From CAYQLT01 sp964418425 (GTDB taxonomy: Bacteria; Bacillota; Limnochordia; Limnochordales; Geochordaceae), in NCBI GenBank assembly GCA_964418425.1, contig CAYQLT010000001.1:1-64000 (forward strand): a stretch of 64,000 nucleotides of DNA. The letters run 5' to 3'. Below the pieces are notes generated by a model that saw only the letters and a program-made list of their open reading frames with translations, made no database searches and was not told where the DNA came from. This document shows positions 23,357 to 33,132 of this stretch, piece after piece. The position numbers and the translations under genes were made by a program. The stretch's first letter is position 1; the number at the start of each line of letters is the position of its first letter.

Positions 23357-24826
23357 TTGGGGGTCAAAGTCGTCGTCCAGCATCAGGAAGGCAGCAAGGT
23401 GACCCTGGAGGTGGAAGTGGCCCCCGAGGAGGTTCGCCGGGGGCTTGATGAAGCGTACCGCCGGCTCGCCCAGCAGGTGAAGGTTCCGGGGTTTCGCCCC
23501 GGCCGGGTACCCCCCGAGGTGCTGCGGGCCCGTCTCGGGAGACAGCCCATCTACGACCAGGCCCTGGAGCTCTTGCTGCCCAGGGCGTACCGGGAGGCTG
23601 TGGAGGCCCAGGCGCTGGAGCCGGTGGAGGATCCCCGCTTCGACGTGGTGCAGATGGGGGACGACAAGCCCCTCATCTTCAAGGCGGAGGTGACCGTCAA
23701 GCCGCAGGTCACCCTCGGGCCGTACCAGGGTGTGCGGGTGCAAAAGACCCGCTACGAACCGGATGATGCCGACGTGGAGGCGGTGCTCCGCCGGCTGCAG
23801 GAGAGGCTGGCCGTGCTGGAGCCGGTGGACGGGCCCGTCCAGCGGGGCACCTTCGTGGACATCGATTACGACGCTTTGCTGGACGGTGCCCCCTTCCGAG
23901 GGGGAGCGGCGCGCGGCCGCACCATCGAAGTCGGCCGCGAGCAGCTGGTGCCGGGGTTCGACGAGGCCATCGAGGGCATGCGGGCGGGCGAGCGCAAGGA
24001 GTTTGATCTGGCGGTTCCGGAGGGATACCCTGATAAGGGGCTGGCCGGCAAGCGCCTGTCGTTTTCGGTTGTGGTGCACTCTGTCAAGGTGAAGCGGCTA
24101 CCCGAGCTGGACGACGACCTGGCGCGTGACGTGGGGTCATACGAGAGCCTGGAGCAGTTGAAGGAGGCCATCCGCACCACCCTGCTGGATCTGGGCCGGC
24201 GCAAGGGCGAAGCCGAACTGCGGCGGCAGTTGGTGGAGCGGGTCTGCCTGGCGGCCTCGGTGGAGCTGCCCGAGCCGATGATCCGGCGGCGCACAGACAC
24301 CCTCATCCGGGAGCTGGCCGATCAGCTGGCGGCCCAGGGGTTGACGGTGGAGCGCTACCTGGAGCTGAAAGGGCAGACGGCGGCCGACCTGGTCAACGGC
24401 CTGGAGCCGGTGGCCCGCCGCCAGCTGACGGAGGAGCTGGTGCTGGAGGCGGTGGCCCGCTCGCAGGGTCTGACCGCCGACCCGGAGGAGGTGGAGCGCC
24501 GCCTGGATGCGCTGGTCGGCAAGCCGGCCGGCGGTGCGGACGGCAAATCGGAGCGCCGCAGCAAGCAGGCCCTGCGCCGCCACGAGGAGGTTCGCCAGGA
24601 GCTGCGCCGGGAACTGGAGGCGGCGCTGGCGCGGGAGCGGGCGGTCCGGTGGCTGGTCGAGCATGCCCAGGTGGAGGAGCTGCCCGTGAAGGGGTTGCGA
24701 GACGAGGAACTGGAGGCGGTGGCGGCGGCCCGGATCGAGCAGGCGGGTATGGACGGGGGATCCGAGTCGACGAACCCGCCGCCGGCAGGCGGGACGGCGC
24801 CCAGGGAGGAGGCTGTGACACCGTGA
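23357..24826 (+). CDS. tig: Trigger factor (ribosome-associated chaperone)
   Basis: About 489 residues. The N-terminal ribosome-binding domain carries the VPGFRPGRVP signature. A FKBP-type peptidyl-prolyl isomerase domain follows (about residues 150-235, VDIDYDALLDG...GREQLVPGFDEAIEGM), then the long helical C-terminal chaperone arms. A TTG at 23357 lies 13 bases after AAAGGAG; a TTG at 23321 is also in frame but lacks a site. The last 40 residues are an unconserved tail. The stop overlaps clpP by GTGA. tig-clpP-clpX is a common conserved gene order. Confidence 0.93.
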   Translation: MGVKVVVQHQEGSKVTLEVEVAPEEVRRGLDEAYRRLAQQVKVPGFRPGRVPPEVLRARLGRQPIYDQALELLLPRAYREAVEAQALEPVEDPRFDVVQMGDDKPLIFKAEVTVKPQVTLGPYQGVRVQKTRYEPDDADVEAVLRRLQERLAVLEPVDGPVQRGTFVDIDYDALLDGAPFRGGAARGRTIEVGREQLVPGFDEAIEGMRAGERKEFDLAVPEGYPDKGLAGKRLSFSVVVHSVKVKRLPELDDDLARDVGSYESLEQLKEAIRTTLLDLGRRKGEAELRRQLVERVCLAASVELPEPMIRRRTDTLIRELADQLAAQGLTVERYLELKGQTAADLVNGLEPVARRQLTEELVLEAVARSQGLTADPEEVERRLDALVGKPAGGADGKSERRSKQALRRHEEVRQELRRELEAALARERAVRWLVEHAQVEELPVKGLRDEELEAVAAARIEQAGMDGGSESTNPPPAGGTAPREEAVTP

Positions 24827-25422
24827 GCACGCTGGTACCCATTGTGGTGGAGCAGACCGCTCGGGGCGAGCGAGCCTACGACATTTACTCCCGGCTGCTC
24901 AAGGAGCGGATTATCTTCATCGGCGGGCCCATCGACGACTACATGGCCAACCTGGTCATCGCCCAGATGCTGTTTTTGGAGTCGGAAGACCCGGAGAAGG
25001 ACATCTACCTGTACATCAACAGCCCCGGTGGGCTCGTGTATGCGGGGCTGGCCATCTACGATACCATGCAGTACGTGCGGCCGCAGGTCTCCACCATCTG
25101 CATGGGCATGGCGGCCAGCATGGCGGCCCTGCTGCTGGCGGCGGGGGCCAAGGGTAAGCGCTATGCCCTGCCTTACTCCCGCATCATGATCCATCAGCCC
25201 ATGGGCGGGGTCCGGGGGCCGGCTGCCGATATTGAGATTGAGGCCAGGGAGATCCTGCGCCTCAAGCAGATCGGCAACGAGATCCTGGCCCGGCACACCG
25301 GACAGCCCATCGAGCGCATCGAGAAGGACACGGATCGGAACTACTACATGTCGTCGGAAGAGGCGCGGGAGTACGGCATCATCGACGAGGTGATGAAGGA
25401 AGCCAGCAGACCCAAGCGCTAG
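24823..25422 (+). CDS. clpP: ATP-dependent Clp protease proteolytic subunit
   Basis: 199 residues, the normal size. The catalytic serine (about residue 99) is in GMAASMAAL, the histidine (about 124) is in MIHQPMGG, and the aspartate is in EKDTDRNYYMS. It forms the barrel that degrades substrates delivered by ClpX. The GTG at 24823 overlaps the tig stop and follows GGGAGGAGG. A GC-rich hairpin (GGGCCGC 25446-25452 with GCGGCCC 25464-25470) lies in the 65-base spacer before clpX. Confidence 0.97.
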   Translation: MSTLVPIVVEQTARGERAYDIYSRLLKERIIFIGGPIDDYMANLVIAQMLFLESEDPEKDIYLYINSPGGLVYAGLAIYDTMQYVRPQVSTICMGMAASMAALLLAAGAKGKRYALPYSRIMIHQPMGGVRGPAADIEIEAREILRLKQIGNEILARHTGQPIERIEKDTDRNYYMSSEEAREYGIIDEVMKEASRPKR

Positions 25423-25487
25423 CGGGTTGCGCCGGCTGTAGGAAGGGGCCGCGGCCTTTTGGGGCGGCCCGCCTGGGGGAGGGAGAT

Positions 25488-26756
<1,269 letters not shown>

Positions 26757-26851
26757 GTGCCCCGGTTGAGACGGGCTTTGCGGTGGCATACTACGCCGCG
26801 GCGACCGGATCGGCCAGCCGCTGGAGCCCGTCGGCCGGAGGCGCGGTCAGG

Positions 26852-28504
26852 ATGGATGCCCTGGTCCTGTTCTCGGTGGTCAACCTCCTCTTCGCCGCGG
26901 TGGTGGGGGCGTACTTCTGGAGTCTGTTGCGCGCGCAGCACAGCAGCCGGGCGGCTATCGATCGGGAGTCCCGCAAGGAACTGGAACGTCTCCGCCGGCT
27001 TCGGTCCATCTCCCTGAGCGAGCCTTTGTCCGAAAAGACCCGTCCCGCCAGCTTTGACGAAATCGTCGGGCAAGAGGAGGGGATCCGGGCCCTGCGGGCC
27101 GCCCTGTGCGGACCCAACCCTCAGCACGTCATCCTGTACGGCCCGCCGGGGGTGGGCAAGACCGCAGCCGCCCGGTTGGTTCTGGAGGAGGCCCGCCGCA
27201 ACCCCCGCTCCCCGTTTCGGGCCGACGCCCGGTTCATCGAGGTGGACGCCACCCTGAGCCGCTTCGATGAGCGGGGAATCGCCGACCCGCTTTTGGGCTC
27301 GGTGCACGACCCCATCTACCAGGGAGCCGGCCCCTTGGGCATCGCCGGGATTCCCCAGCCCAAGCCCGGTGCGGTGACGAAAGCCCACGGGGGGATCCTC
27401 TTCATCGACGAGGTGGGGGAGCTGCACCCCATCCAGCTGAACCGGCTTCTCAAGGTGCTGGAGGACCGTAAGGTCTCTTTCGAGAGCGCATACTACTCCT
27501 GCGAGGACGCCAACATCCCGCCCCACGTCCACGACATCTTCCAAAACGGGTTGCCGGCCGACTTCCGGCTGGTGGCGGCCACCACGCGCCTGCCCGAGGA
27601 GCTTCCCCCGGCCATCCGATCCCGCTGCCTGGAGGTGTTCTTCCGGCCCCTCAGCCCCGAACACCTGGTCGTAATCGCCCGCAACGCGGCCGCCCGGCTG
27701 GGTATGGAACTGGAGGAGGGCGGCCTGGAGGTGGTGCGCCGCCATGCCCGCAACGGGCGCGAGGCGGTGAACCTGATTCAGCTGGCGGCCGGTCTGGCGG
27801 GTACCGAAGGTCGGCGCCTGCTTCGGGAGGCGGACCTGGAGTGGGCCGTCTCCAGCGGCGACGGTGCCCCAAGGCCGGACGCCGCCATCCGGCCAGGGTC
27901 CCAGGTGGGGTTGGTGCACGGCCTGGCCGTCTGGGGAGCCGGGGCGGGGACGGTGGTGGAGATCGAGGCGGCCGCCACCCCCACCCCGCCCGGTCAGGGG
28001 CGGCTGGTGGTCACAGGGGTGACGGAGGAAGAGGAGTTGGGCGCCCCCGGCCGAACTCTGCGCCGCAAAAGCATGGCGCGCAGCTCGGTCGAGGTTCTGA
28101 TGACGGTGCTCCAGCAAGGCTTTGGCCTGAGGCTGCGGGATTTCGACGTTCACGTGAATCTCCCCGGGAGCGCCCTGGTGGACGGGCCCTCGGCGGGCGC
28201 TGCCATGGCGGTGGCCGTCTACTCGGCGGTCACCGGGCGGCCGGTCGCCGGCGACCTGGCCATCACCGGGGAACTGTCCGTGCGGGGGCACATCAAGCCG
28301 GTGGGCGGGGTGGTTCCCAAGGTGGAGGCGGCGCGGCGGGCCGGAGTACGCCGCGTGCTGATCCCCGGGGAGAACTTCCTGAGCCTCTTCCACAGCTATC
28401 GGGACATCGAGGTGGTCCCGGTGTCCCACATCCGCGAGGCGGTCCAACAGGCGTGCGGAACGTCCGAGGCATCGGCTTTGACCCGTTGCCCCCCGGCCGG
28501 CTAA
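26852..28504 (+). CDS. lonB: LonB, membrane-associated ATP-dependent protease
   Basis: About 550 residues. An N-terminal transmembrane segment (LVLFSVVNLLFAAVVGAYFW) precedes an AAA+ domain (Walker A GPPGVGKTA, Walker B ILFIDEVGEL) and a Lon-type protease domain with serine in VDGPSAGAAMA and lysine in PVGGVVPKVEA. LonB of this type is characteristic of endospore-forming Bacillota, where it acts in the forespore. I chose ATG 26852 (GGAGG 11 bases upstream) because it puts the membrane segment at the extreme N-terminus; an in-frame start at 26783 would add 23 residues. Confidence 0.93.
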   Translation: MDALVLFSVVNLLFAAVVGAYFWSLLRAQHSSRAAIDRESRKELERLRRLRSISLSEPLSEKTRPASFDEIVGQEEGIRALRAALCGPNPQHVILYGPPGVGKTAAARLVLEEARRNPRSPFRADARFIEVDATLSRFDERGIADPLLGSVHDPIYQGAGPLGIAGIPQPKPGAVTKAHGGILFIDEVGELHPIQLNRLLKVLEDRKVSFESAYYSCEDANIPPHVHDIFQNGLPADFRLVAATTRLPEELPPAIRSRCLEVFFRPLSPEHLVVIARNAAARLGMELEEGGLEVVRRHARNGREAVNLIQLAAGLAGTEGRRLLREADLEWAVSSGDGAPRPDAAIRPGSQVGLVHGLAVWGAGAGTVVEIEAAATPTPPGQGRLVVTGVTEEEELGAPGRTLRRKSMARSSVEVLMTVLQQGFGLRLRDFDVHVNLPGSALVDGPSAGAAMAVAVYSAVTGRPVAGDLAITGELSVRGHIKPVGGVVPKVEAARRAGVRRVLIPGENFLSLFHSYRDIEVVPVSHIREAVQQACGTSEASALTRCPPAG

Positions 28505-28545
28505 CATAGCGGGGGCGCAGGGTCTACCGGCAAGGGGTGCGGGTC

Positions 28546-31089
28546 ATGGGGGACGGGGCAGCCCCGCGCGAGGAGCTGCCGCTTCTCGCACTGCGGGGCG
28601 TCGTGATTTTTCCGTACATGGTGTCGCCGCTGGAGGTGGGCCGGGCCCGCTCGGTGTCGGCGGTGGACGAGGCGGCGTTGGGCGATCGGCGGTTGGTGCT
28701 GGTCGCGCAGCGCAATCCCCAGGCGGTGGACCCCTCCCCTTCGGAGATGCACGAGGTCGGGGTCGTCGCCGAAGTCAAGCAGATTTTGCGGATGCCGGAG
28801 GGCAAGACCCGGGTGCTGGTGGAAGGGCTGCACCGGGTGCGCATCGAGGCCTTCGTGCAGACCGACCCCCACTTTCGGGTGACGGTGCGCCGGCTTGCGG
28901 AGCCGGTGGGCGAGGATCCCGATCCCGCCCGCAGCGCGCTGCGCCGGGAGGCCCTGGTGCGCGGGGTTCTGGCGGCCCTGGACGACTACTCCCGGCTCAG
29001 CGGGCAGCTCTCCCAGGAGTTCATCTCCGCGGCGGCGAGCCTGGCCTCCACCTTGAACGATCCCGGCAGGCTGGCCGACCTGGTGGCCGGACAGATGCCT
29101 CTGCCGGCCGACGAAAAGCAGATGCTGCTGGAGGCGGCCAGCCAGCTGGACCGCCTGGAGCGGCTCCTGGCCCTTTTGCACCGCGAGCTGGAGGTGCTGG
29201 AGGTTCAGCGGCGCATCCAGGTGCGGGTCCGCCGGCAGGTGGAGAAGACCCAAAAGGAGTTCTTCCTTCGGGAACAGATGCGGGCCATTCAGAGGGAGCT
29301 GGGGGAGCGGGACGAGCGCCAGACGGAGATCGAGGAGTTCAAGCGGCGCATCGAGCAGTCCGGGATGCCTCGCGAAGCCCGGGAGAAGGCGGAGCACGAG
29401 CTGAGCCGTCTGGAGAAGATGCCTCCCGTGGCCGCTGAGGCCGTGGTGGTGCGTACGTATCTGGACTGGATGGTTTCGCTGCCGTGGAACCACAAGACCC
29501 CAGACCGCCTGGACGTGCAGGCGGCCGAAGGCATCCTCAACGAAGACCACTACGGGCTGGCCCAGGTCAAGGAGCGGGTGCTGGAGTTCCTGGCCGTGCG
29601 CCAGCTCGCGCGGGCCAGGGTCCGGGGGCCCATTTTGTGCCTGGTGGGGCCGCCGGGGGTGGGCAAGACTTCGTTGGCGAGGTCCGTGGCCCGGGCGATG
29701 GAGCGGCGGTTTATCCGGATCAGCCTGGGCGGGGTGCGCGACGAGGCGGAGATCCGGGGACATCGGCGCACCTACGTGGGCGCGATGCCCGGGAAGATCC
29801 TGCAGGCCGTTCGCCGGGCGGGCTCGCGCAACCCGGTGATGTTGCTGGACGAAGTGGACAAGATGAGTTACGACTTCCGGGGGGACCCCGCCTCGGCGCT
29901 TTTGGAGGTGCTGGACCCGGAGCAAAACCACGCCTTCAGCGACCATTACCTGGAGGTGCCCTTCGACCTGTCCGACGTCTTGTTCATCACCACCGCCAAC
30001 GTGCTGCAGGCGGTTCCCCGGGCCTTGAGGGATCGGATGGAAGTGATCACCATCCCGGGGTACACGGAATTCGAAAAGCTCCAGATTGCCCGGCGCCATC
30101 TCCTTCCGCGGCAGCTGAAAGACCACGGGCTCTCCCCGCGCCATCTGGCCGTGGCCGACGGGGCTCTTTGCGCCATCGTGCGCCGCTATACCCGGGAGGC
30201 CGGCGTGCGGGAGCTGGAGCGCCACCTGGCGGCGGTTTGCCGCAAGACCGCTCGGGCAGCGGTGCGCAACCCGTCCGTGCGGTTTCGGGTGACGTCGGCC
30301 AACCTCCACCGTTTTCTCGGGCCGCCTCGCTACCATGAGAACCCCACAGAGGCCGAAGATCGGGTGGGCCTGGCGCTGGGGCTGGCGTATACCGAGGCAG
30401 GCGGCGATCTCATGGCCATCGAGGTGGCCGTGGTGCCGGGGCGCGGTCGGCTGTGGTTGACGGGGAAGCTGGGCGAGGTGATGCGGGAGTCGGCGCAGGC
30501 TTCGTACAGCTACATCCGTTCCCGAGCCGCCCAGCTGGCCATCGACCCGGGCTTTTATGAGCGGGTCGACATCCACGTCCACGTGCCCGAGGGCGCCATC
30601 CCCAAAGACGGCCCCTCGGCCGGCATCACCATGGCCGCCGCCCTGGCCTCGGCCCTGACCGGACGGCCCGTGCGGCGGGACGTGGCCATGACCGGCGAGA
30701 TCACCCTGCGCGGAAGGGTGCTGCCCGTGGGCGGCATCAAGGAGAAGGTCCTGGCGGCGCACCGCTACGGCATCGGGCGGCTCATCATCCCCCGGGCGAA
30801 CCACCGGGATCTGGAGGAGGTGCCCTCCGCGGTGCGCCGCCAGCTGCAGGTCGATACGGTGGAACACATGGATCAGGTGCTGGATCTGGCCCTTCTGCCG
30901 CCGCAGCAGGCCGCCCGCGCGCAGGAAGCCCACGGGGAGTTCCCCGGCGACGGTCAGGCCCGCTGGGGCCCGAGTCGGCCTGAGAAGGCGGATGGCGAGG
31001 TGGGCCCGCTGGCGCCGCCGGGCCTGCCGGATCCGTGCGGGCCCCGGGAGGAGATCGGCGGGGATGTGACGTGGCCGTTTCCCGCCTGA
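28546..31089 (+). CDS. lon: ATP-dependent protease Lon (LonA)
   Basis: 847 residues. Lon N-terminal substrate domain (LPLLALRGVVIFPYMVSPLEVGR), coiled middle, AAA+ domain with GPPGVGKT near residue 366, and protease domain with serine in PKDGPSAGITMA (about 691) and lysine in PVGGIKEKVL (about 734). The ATG at 28546 follows AAGGGGTG; a GTG nine bases upstream is in frame. About 55 Pro/Gly-rich residues extend past the normal Lon end, and the last 19 bases overlap lgt. Tandem lonB-lon behind clpX is typical of Bacillota. Confidence 0.96.
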   Translation: MGDGAAPREELPLLALRGVVIFPYMVSPLEVGRARSVSAVDEAALGDRRLVLVAQRNPQAVDPSPSEMHEVGVVAEVKQILRMPEGKTRVLVEGLHRVRIEAFVQTDPHFRVTVRRLAEPVGEDPDPARSALRREALVRGVLAALDDYSRLSGQLSQEFISAAASLASTLNDPGRLADLVAGQMPLPADEKQMLLEAASQLDRLERLLALLHRELEVLEVQRRIQVRVRRQVEKTQKEFFLREQMRAIQRELGERDERQTEIEEFKRRIEQSGMPREAREKAEHELSRLEKMPPVAAEAVVVRTYLDWMVSLPWNHKTPDRLDVQAAEGILNEDHYGLAQVKERVLEFLAVRQLARARVRGPILCLVGPPGVGKTSLARSVARAMERRFIRISLGGVRDEAEIRGHRRTYVGAMPGKILQAVRRAGSRNPVMLLDEVDKMSYDFRGDPASALLEVLDPEQNHAFSDHYLEVPFDLSDVLFITTANVLQAVPRALRDRMEVITIPGYTEFEKLQIARRHLLPRQLKDHGLSPRHLAVADGALCAIVRRYTREAGVRELERHLAAVCRKTARAAVRNPSVRFRVTSANLHRFLGPPRYHENPTEAEDRVGLALGLAYTEAGGDLMAIEVAVVPGRGRLWLTGKLGEVMRESAQASYSYIRSRAAQLAIDPGFYERVDIHVHVPEGAIPKDGPSAGITMAAALASALTGRPVRRDVAMTGEITLRGRVLPVGGIKEKVLAAHRYGIGRLIIPRANHRDLEEVPSAVRRQLQVDTVEHMDQVLDLALLPPQQAARAQEAHGEFPGDGQARWGPSRPEKADGEVGPLAPPGLPDPCGPREEIGGDVTWPFPA

Positions 31090-31994
31090 GCCCGGCCGGC
31101 CGGGCGGGGCGTGTCGGGCTTGCGGTGGCCGCTGCAGGGGTTGCCGTGGGGGTCGGCTGGTGGGCTCTGCGGGTGGTGGTTCCCGCCTGGGCGGGGCTTG
31201 CGCCCCTGGATCCGGTGGCCATCCGGGTGGGCCCGCTGCAGGTGCGATGGTACGGGCTTCTCATGGCGCTGGCCTTTCTGCCGGGGTGGCTTCTGGCGCG
31301 ACCGGAAATGGCCCGCCTGGGCCTGGGGGCCGACGACCTGATGGACGGCCTGGCCATGGGGATCCCTCTGGCCCTGGCCGGGGCTCGGCTGGCTTTCGTG
31401 GGGCAAAACCTCGATTACTTCGCCGCCCACCCCCAGGCCATCCTGCGCACCTGGGAGGGTGGGCTGTCCATCCACGGCGCGCTGGTCGGGGTGGGGCTGG
31501 CGGTGGTGCTGCTGGCGCGCCGCAAGGGGGTGCCCGCGGCCGGTCTGGCGGATCTGGTTGCGCCCTCCCTCCTTTTGGGGCAGGCCATCGGACGTTGGGG
31601 CAACTTCTTCAACCGGGAGGTGATCGGTTACCCGACGGCGGTACCCTGGAAGCTTTACGTTCCGCCCGAGCTTCGGCCGTCCGCCTTCGCCGGCGAGGCG
31701 TTTTTTCATCCGGCCTTTTTGTACGAGTCCCTGCTGAACCTGGCCGCGGCGGGAGTGCTGGCAGGCTGGCGTCGGCGGCGCCGGGGATGGGGCGAGGTGG
31801 CCGCCCTGTACCTCATGTTGTACTCCGCCAACCGGTTCGTGGTGGAGTTCGTGCGTATCGGGCAGCCCGTCGGCTTGGGGCTTACCCTGGCGCAGTGGGT
31901 CAGCGTTGCCCTGGCCCTGGTCGGGGCTCTGTGGATGGCGGCGGTTCGGCTGCGGCCGAAGGCGGCGGCTTGCGGGTCGCAGCGTGGGCGCTGA
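31071..31994 (+). CDS. lgt: Prolipoprotein diacylglyceryl transferase Lgt
   Basis: 307-residue multi-pass membrane enzyme that transfers diacylglycerol from phosphatidylglycerol to the lipobox cysteine of prolipoproteins. The family signature GRWGNFFNREVIG is present, as is the IHGAL motif with its essential histidine. The GTG at 31071 overlaps the lon end by 19 bases; an upstream in-frame start at 31035 would extend further into lon. Placement after lon is not the usual neighbourhood (engB/ysxC is common there). Confidence 0.93.
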   Translation: MAVSRLSPAGRAGRVGLAVAAAGVAVGVGWWALRVVVPAWAGLAPLDPVAIRVGPLQVRWYGLLMALAFLPGWLLARPEMARLGLGADDLMDGLAMGIPLALAGARLAFVGQNLDYFAAHPQAILRTWEGGLSIHGALVGVGLAVVLLARRKGVPAAGLADLVAPSLLLGQAIGRWGNFFNREVIGYPTAVPWKLYVPPELRPSAFAGEAFFHPAFLYESLLNLAAAGVLAGWRRRRRGWGEVAALYLMLYSANRFVVEFVRIGQPVGLGLTLAQWVSVALALVGALWMAAVRLRPKAAACGSQRGR

Positions 31995-32087
31995 CGGCCG
32001 GTGGTACAATGGCGATGCACGGCCGGGCGGCAAGGGCATCACGCAGAGGCGTGTCGGTCTCCAACGCTGGGTTCGGCCGGAGCCGGG

Positions 32088-33104
32088 ATGGGGGTGGAGG
32101 GCTTGGCGCAGGTAATCAAAGGGGATCGGGAGCTGGAAAGGCTTCTGTGCGATGGCCTGGCTCGGGAGCTTCAGGGCCGGGACTTCATCAGCCTCAAGGA
32201 CTTCACCCCCGACGAGCTGGGGCGAATGCTGGAGCTGGCAAGGGTGCTGAAGGCCCGCCGGCGAAGGGGTGCGGAGCTTCCCCTGCTTTCGGGGCGCAGC
32301 CTGGCCATGATCTTCCACAAGCCTTCCACTCGCACGCGGCTCTCCTTCGAGGTGGGCATGTACCAGCTGGGCGGGCAACCCCTTTTCCTGAGCAGCCAGG
32401 AGCTTCAGCTGCGCCGGGGAGAGACGGTGGAGGACACGGGGCGGGTTCTGTCGCGCTATGTCGACGCCATCATGATCCGTACCTTCTCCCACCAGGACGT
32501 GCTGGATCTGGCCCGCGCGGCGGAGGTCCCCGTCATCAACGGCCTGACCGACTACCTTCACCCCTGCCAGGCCCTTGCCGACTACTTCACCATCGGGGAG
32601 AAGCTGGGCCGCATCGCCGGGGTGCGGGTGGCCTACGTGGGGGATGGCAATAACGTGGCTCGATCCCTGGCCTTCGGAGCGGCCCGGTTGGGCGTCCACC
32701 TGGTGGTGGCCAGCCCGCCCGCCTACCGCCTGGACCCGCAGAGCGTCGCGGAAGCCAACCGCCTGGCCGAGGCCACCGGCGCCACCATCGAGCTGACCGA
32801 GGATCCGCAGCAGGCGGCGGAGGGCGCCGAGGTGCTGTACACGGACGTCTGGGCCAGCATGGGCCAGGAGAGCGAGCATGATCAACGGCGGCGGGCGCTT
32901 TTGCCCTATCAGCTCAACGCGGCCCTGTTGCAAAGAGCCCGGCCCGGGGCGCTGGTGATGCACTGTCTGCCCGCCCACCGGGGCGAGGAGATCACCGACG
33001 AGGTGATGGACGGACCCCAATCGGTGGTCTTTGACCAGGCCGAAAATCGCCTGCACGTGCAGAAGGCCCTGCTCGTGCTGCTGCTGGGTGCCGGGGTGTC
33101 GTAA
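32088..33104 (+). CDS. argF: Ornithine carbamoyltransferase
   Basis: 338 residues. Carbamoyl-phosphate loop KPSTRTRLSFEVGM, HPCQALAD, VYVGDGNN-type sequence (VAYVGDGNNVARS) and the ornithine-specific HCLPAHRGEEIT. It makes citrulline from ornithine, or runs in reverse in arginine catabolism. The ATG at 32088 follows GGAG; an unconserved in-frame extension to 32001 is unlikely. It is coupled to the cDPGS-like GTPase gene 28 bases downstream, a pairing seen in anaerobic Bacillota. Confidence 0.94.
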   Translation: MGVEGLAQVIKGDRELERLLCDGLARELQGRDFISLKDFTPDELGRMLELARVLKARRRRGAELPLLSGRSLAMIFHKPSTRTRLSFEVGMYQLGGQPLFLSSQELQLRRGETVEDTGRVLSRYVDAIMIRTFSHQDVLDLARAAEVPVINGLTDYLHPCQALADYFTIGEKLGRIAGVRVAYVGDGNNVARSLAFGAARLGVHLVVASPPAYRLDPQSVAEANRLAEATGATIELTEDPQQAAEGAEVLYTDVWASMGQESEHDQRRRALLPYQLNAALLQRARPGALVMHCLPAHRGEEITDEVMDGPQSVVFDQAENRLHVQKALLVLLLGAGVS

Positions 33105-33132
33105 GGGCAGGGCGGAAGAGGGGCGCGGTCCG

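Noticed and set aside
25446..25470. Intrinsic terminator between clpP and clpX
   Set aside because: The hairpin is GC-rich, but its T-run is in the loop and not after the stem, so it should not terminate. The two genes are normally cotranscribed.
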